From NCBI GenBank assembly GCA_905250125.1, contig CAJNOL010000198.1:83201-147200 (forward strand): DNA of 64,000 nt, read 5' to 3'. The translations under genes were made by a program, and so were the position numbers. Shown here piece after piece: positions 61,301 to 64,000 of the stretch; positions within the stretch are counted from its first letter, which is position 1, and each line of letters starts with the position of its first letter. Under the pieces are notes generated by a model. The model worked only from the letters and a program-made list of their open reading frames with translations. It searched no databases and was not told the origin of the DNA. The DNA is from Rotaria sordida (lineage: Eukaryota > Rotifera > Eurotatoria > Philodinida > Philodinidae).

Positions 61301-64000
61301 TGATAGTAAATATTGATTTCAAATCGAATTGTAATTTTCCTTCTCCTATTCGCAACGTCGTCGTTGTTATTATTATTGTTTGAATTTAAAAAAAAATGAT
61401 GGTGTTACGAACGAATTATTCGAGGACATACATATATATACCATCATCTACAACAAAAAAATAAAATAAAACTGGGGGGAAAAGAATACAAAAAAAATTC
61501 ATATGAATTTCTATGGTATTCATATTGATGAAGATGATGATGATGATGATGATGTCATCACCATCATCATCATCATCATCTCTACTAGAATCCATAATGA
61601 GTGCGAATGTATGTAATTATAGAACATGATCAATAGATAGATCAAGCTAAATGTTATTGAACGATTATCGTATGATGTAAGAATTCTTTGTTTTAACTAG
61701 GTCAATATGAAATATGCCGAGAAAATAAAGAGAAACGAGCGAGCACGACAGGCGACAACCTTCGTCCAAGGCCGCTTATAAAAAATGCAGCGATGGGTGT
61801 TGATCGACATGATCTCTTGAATAGGCAGTTGCAAATAAGTGCTAATATATTTTCTAGAACATGTTCTAACGAAAAAAAAACGAAGATAAACTTTTCAGTA
61901 AATATTTCGATATCAATCATCGAAATCATTATTAATTAATAGAAAAGACAATGTATAAATGAGAACGTATAATTAACATCACTATATTTAAATTAACTTT
62001 TTCAATCACTATATAATTTCAATAGAAGATTACATCTTACTATTAAAATATATTGATAATCATAATAGAGAAATATGAATGAATGAAACTTGTCTCGCCA
62101 TCGTCTACAAACCTCTATATAATTACTTACTACTATGACAGATAAAGATTGACATTTCAGTAAATAATAAACCTTGAGTAACTGAATAAATTAATATATA
62201 TATATATATATGACAATGAACTTTAATAGAATTTATAAAAGGATTAAAGAAATGTTGTTCAAAAATTCAAGTACTTTTCATTGATTCATGTTTCTTTTTT
62301 GTTCATAGAATGTCCCTGAGAAAAATTGAAATAAGAAAAAAAAAGTGCTATTGAATTCTTCTTTCATCATGCACGCAGATTCGACACATCGTCATATAAG
62401 AAAATGACTACTTGACGAAGAGGCGCAATGAATAAAATTATAGGTGTCATATAAAAAAAGAATAGATTTTGATTGTCAACAAGTGTTAATAGAAGGGACA
62501 ACATATGTTACAATGTCGACACCGACGATAAAACAATACATACCTACATATATACCTTGTACATGTGTGTGTCTGTATACACATAAAGATCAATCATAAT
62601 GGTGTTCACAATCTAAACATACATATACTTATATTGAGAAATGAATATGAAGAAGAAGCGTGTCTCTACAAAAGCGACGATCAACCATCACTATTTATTG
62701 CGAAGTAAGAGAATGACATAAGCATAAACGAGAGAATGCTTTTGTGCATGCTTTCGCCGTCAAACTCCATCATCTTCATCACATATATGTATATATATAT
62801 CATGAGAAATATACGGTCACTACGTGCGTAGCAGAACGTTATTTGACGACGCGTCTTATTTATTACTAGGCTTCATCTACACATCAATTTGGTTACCTGA
62901 CAATACGACTAGATGACGGATTCTTTTTCTATATATGTACTATCGGAAAGAAAAGATTGCTAGTCGACATAATTAATAGTTAGATCATAACCTATTAGTA
63001 TAGGTAGTGTACTTTATATATTTTTTTTCTCATAGTGTCTGCCGATTATATATACTCACCGATAATCAGGTAAAAACTAAGAACAAACTCTAACACAATA
63101 AATTCATATCATGATCCGCTTATAAGAAAAGGTTCTCTATCGTTAGTCGCTTATAGATAAGTTTTTTTGTTTGATAAAAATCTTTGAATAAAGAAATATT
63201 TCGTAAAACAAAAAAGAACATGATATAGTCCAGTATTACCAATAGCCAATCAACAGTGAATACAAAATGATAAGACCAGTTCTTTTACATGTCAAACACG
63301 CAAAAAAAAAGAATATAAGAGACCGATAATGATGGAAGAGAACGCACAATGGAGACTTGTCGACAAAAAAAAAAACTTGAGTATGCTCTCATACAAGCCT
63401 CTCTAGTCACAAATAAATATGATGTGATGATCGCCGTTCTCTCTTTCTCTTCTTGCTTTGCATAGTCAAAAGAGAGGGTGAGAGAGAGAGAGCGAGAACA
63501 AAGAAAAAAAAGAACAAACTAAGCTGGACATCAGACAATTTGTATAAAGTATGGACAAAGAAGGGAAATAAACAAGAGAGCGGAAGAAATATAAACCGAT
63601 GCACTTATTTCCACTTTTTTTCTCTTCAATTGCTGATATGCAAGCAGACATTTAGTTATTGAAGTGATGACGATTGATCGATTACTATCTAAACATATGA
63701 AACAACGCTCTCACCTCATTTTATACACGTAACCTACAAAACGAATAGAAAAAAACAAATACATACGTATATCTATATCGCCTGTAGAAACTAATTGCAA
63801 GATTATTACTACTATATGACCTATATGTAAATCAGTCAATTGCGTGTATATATGCAATTTGTTTTATTTTTGTATGATCTAGCTAGACATATAAATGATC
63901 CTTTCTTACTTTGTTTCTTTTGATACTAATAAGCTGACCAATAAATATTATAGACAAATACGCACTTGAGACAAAACTATTTTTGAAGGATATATATATA
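61301..64000. other. low-complexity 5' flank of the SH2 gene, no other gene
   Basis: Contains a (GAT)n/(ATC)n hairpin (61529-61582), (TA)n at 62195-62211 and 62789-62801, and a GA-rich tract at 63470-63510. The frames at 61702-61929 and 63407-63662 are low-complexity and not supported. The promoter of the SH2 gene presumably lies in the first part. Confidence 0.5.
61529..61582. repeat. (GAT)n-(ATC)n inverted microsatellite
   Basis: gatgaagatgatgatgatga continues to gatgtcatcacc and then catcatcatcatcatc, making a perfect-looking trinucleotide hairpin centred near 61553, 230 bp upstream of the SH2-gene ATG. Confidence 0.85.

Noticed and set aside
63407-63662. Frames on both strands near the right edge
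   Set aside because: They arise from a GA-rich/CT-rich low-complexity tract.
1-64000. CRISPR array, bacterial operon, integrated virus or LTR element
   Set aside because: No regularly spaced identical repeats, no prokaryotic gene organisation, and no capsid, envelope or LTR-type structure was recognised anywhere.

Overview
The window looks like nuclear DNA of a small metazoan, most probably a bdelloid rotifer (Rotaria or Adineta type). It is strongly AT-rich. Coding exons are split by many short GT-AG introns (about 48-80 bases), with a few large introns swollen by repeats. The gene mix is also typical: an ARM-TIR-SAM-like protein, an arginine-type ADP-ribosyltransferase with an unusual N-terminal domain, divergent rhodopsin-like receptors, a CYP3-like P450 and a nuclear-receptor ligand domain. 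Degenerate G-rich blocks resemble the TGTGGG-type repeat I recall for bdelloid telomeres. The organism call is inference. No bacterial, phage, CRISPR or retrovirus-like element was seen. Layout: 1-2.6 kb, a decayed minisatellite and empty DNA. 2.58-5.15 kb (+), a five-exon gene fusing a calcineurin-B-like EF-hand region to a Death domain, with a hairpin repeat in intron 1. 5.57-7.14 kb, a large foldback. 7.2-11.0 kb (-), a five-exon ARM/TIR/SAM-like gene. 11.0-23.8 kb, a 12.8 kb stretch without recognisable genes but rich in imperfect hairpins and tandem repeats. 23.9-25.4 kb (+), a peptide-type GPCR. 25.4-30.5 kb, minisatellites and a palindromic MITE-like element. 30.6-32.4 kb (+), a complete P450. 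32.9-33.5 kb, a decayed gene. 34.1-34.8 kb (-), a nuclear-receptor ligand-domain fragment. 35.04-35.14 kb, an assembly gap of Ns. 35.1-37.5 kb (+), an SLC49/DIRC2-like transporter whose 5' end falls in or before the gap. 38.3-40.9 kb (-), the ADP-ribosyltransferase. 44.0-45.0 kb (-), a second GPCR. 45-48.8 kb, repeat copies, a LINE fragment and a foldback. 48.8-50.24 kb (+), a UPF0488/C8orf33 homologue, followed 38 bases later by a HAUS4-like augmin subunit (50.28-53.14 kb, +). 55.1-55.5 kb (+), a single-pass membrane protein. 58.2-61.3 kb (-), a five-exon adaptor with a tensin-type SH2 domain. 61.3-64 kb, low-complexity DNA. All joined exons keep frame with compatible phases. The genes do not form one pathway. 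Two themes stand out. Several start codons lie a few bases after a pyrimidine-rich 3' splice site with no visible donor exon, and the UPF0488/HAUS4 pair is separated by only 38 bases containing such a site. This fits spliced-leader trans-splicing and a two-gene operon. The noncoding DNA is dominated by foldback and terminal-inverted-repeat elements that recur in introns of unrelated genes. The EF-hand/Death fusion and the operon are the most interesting protein-coding leads.
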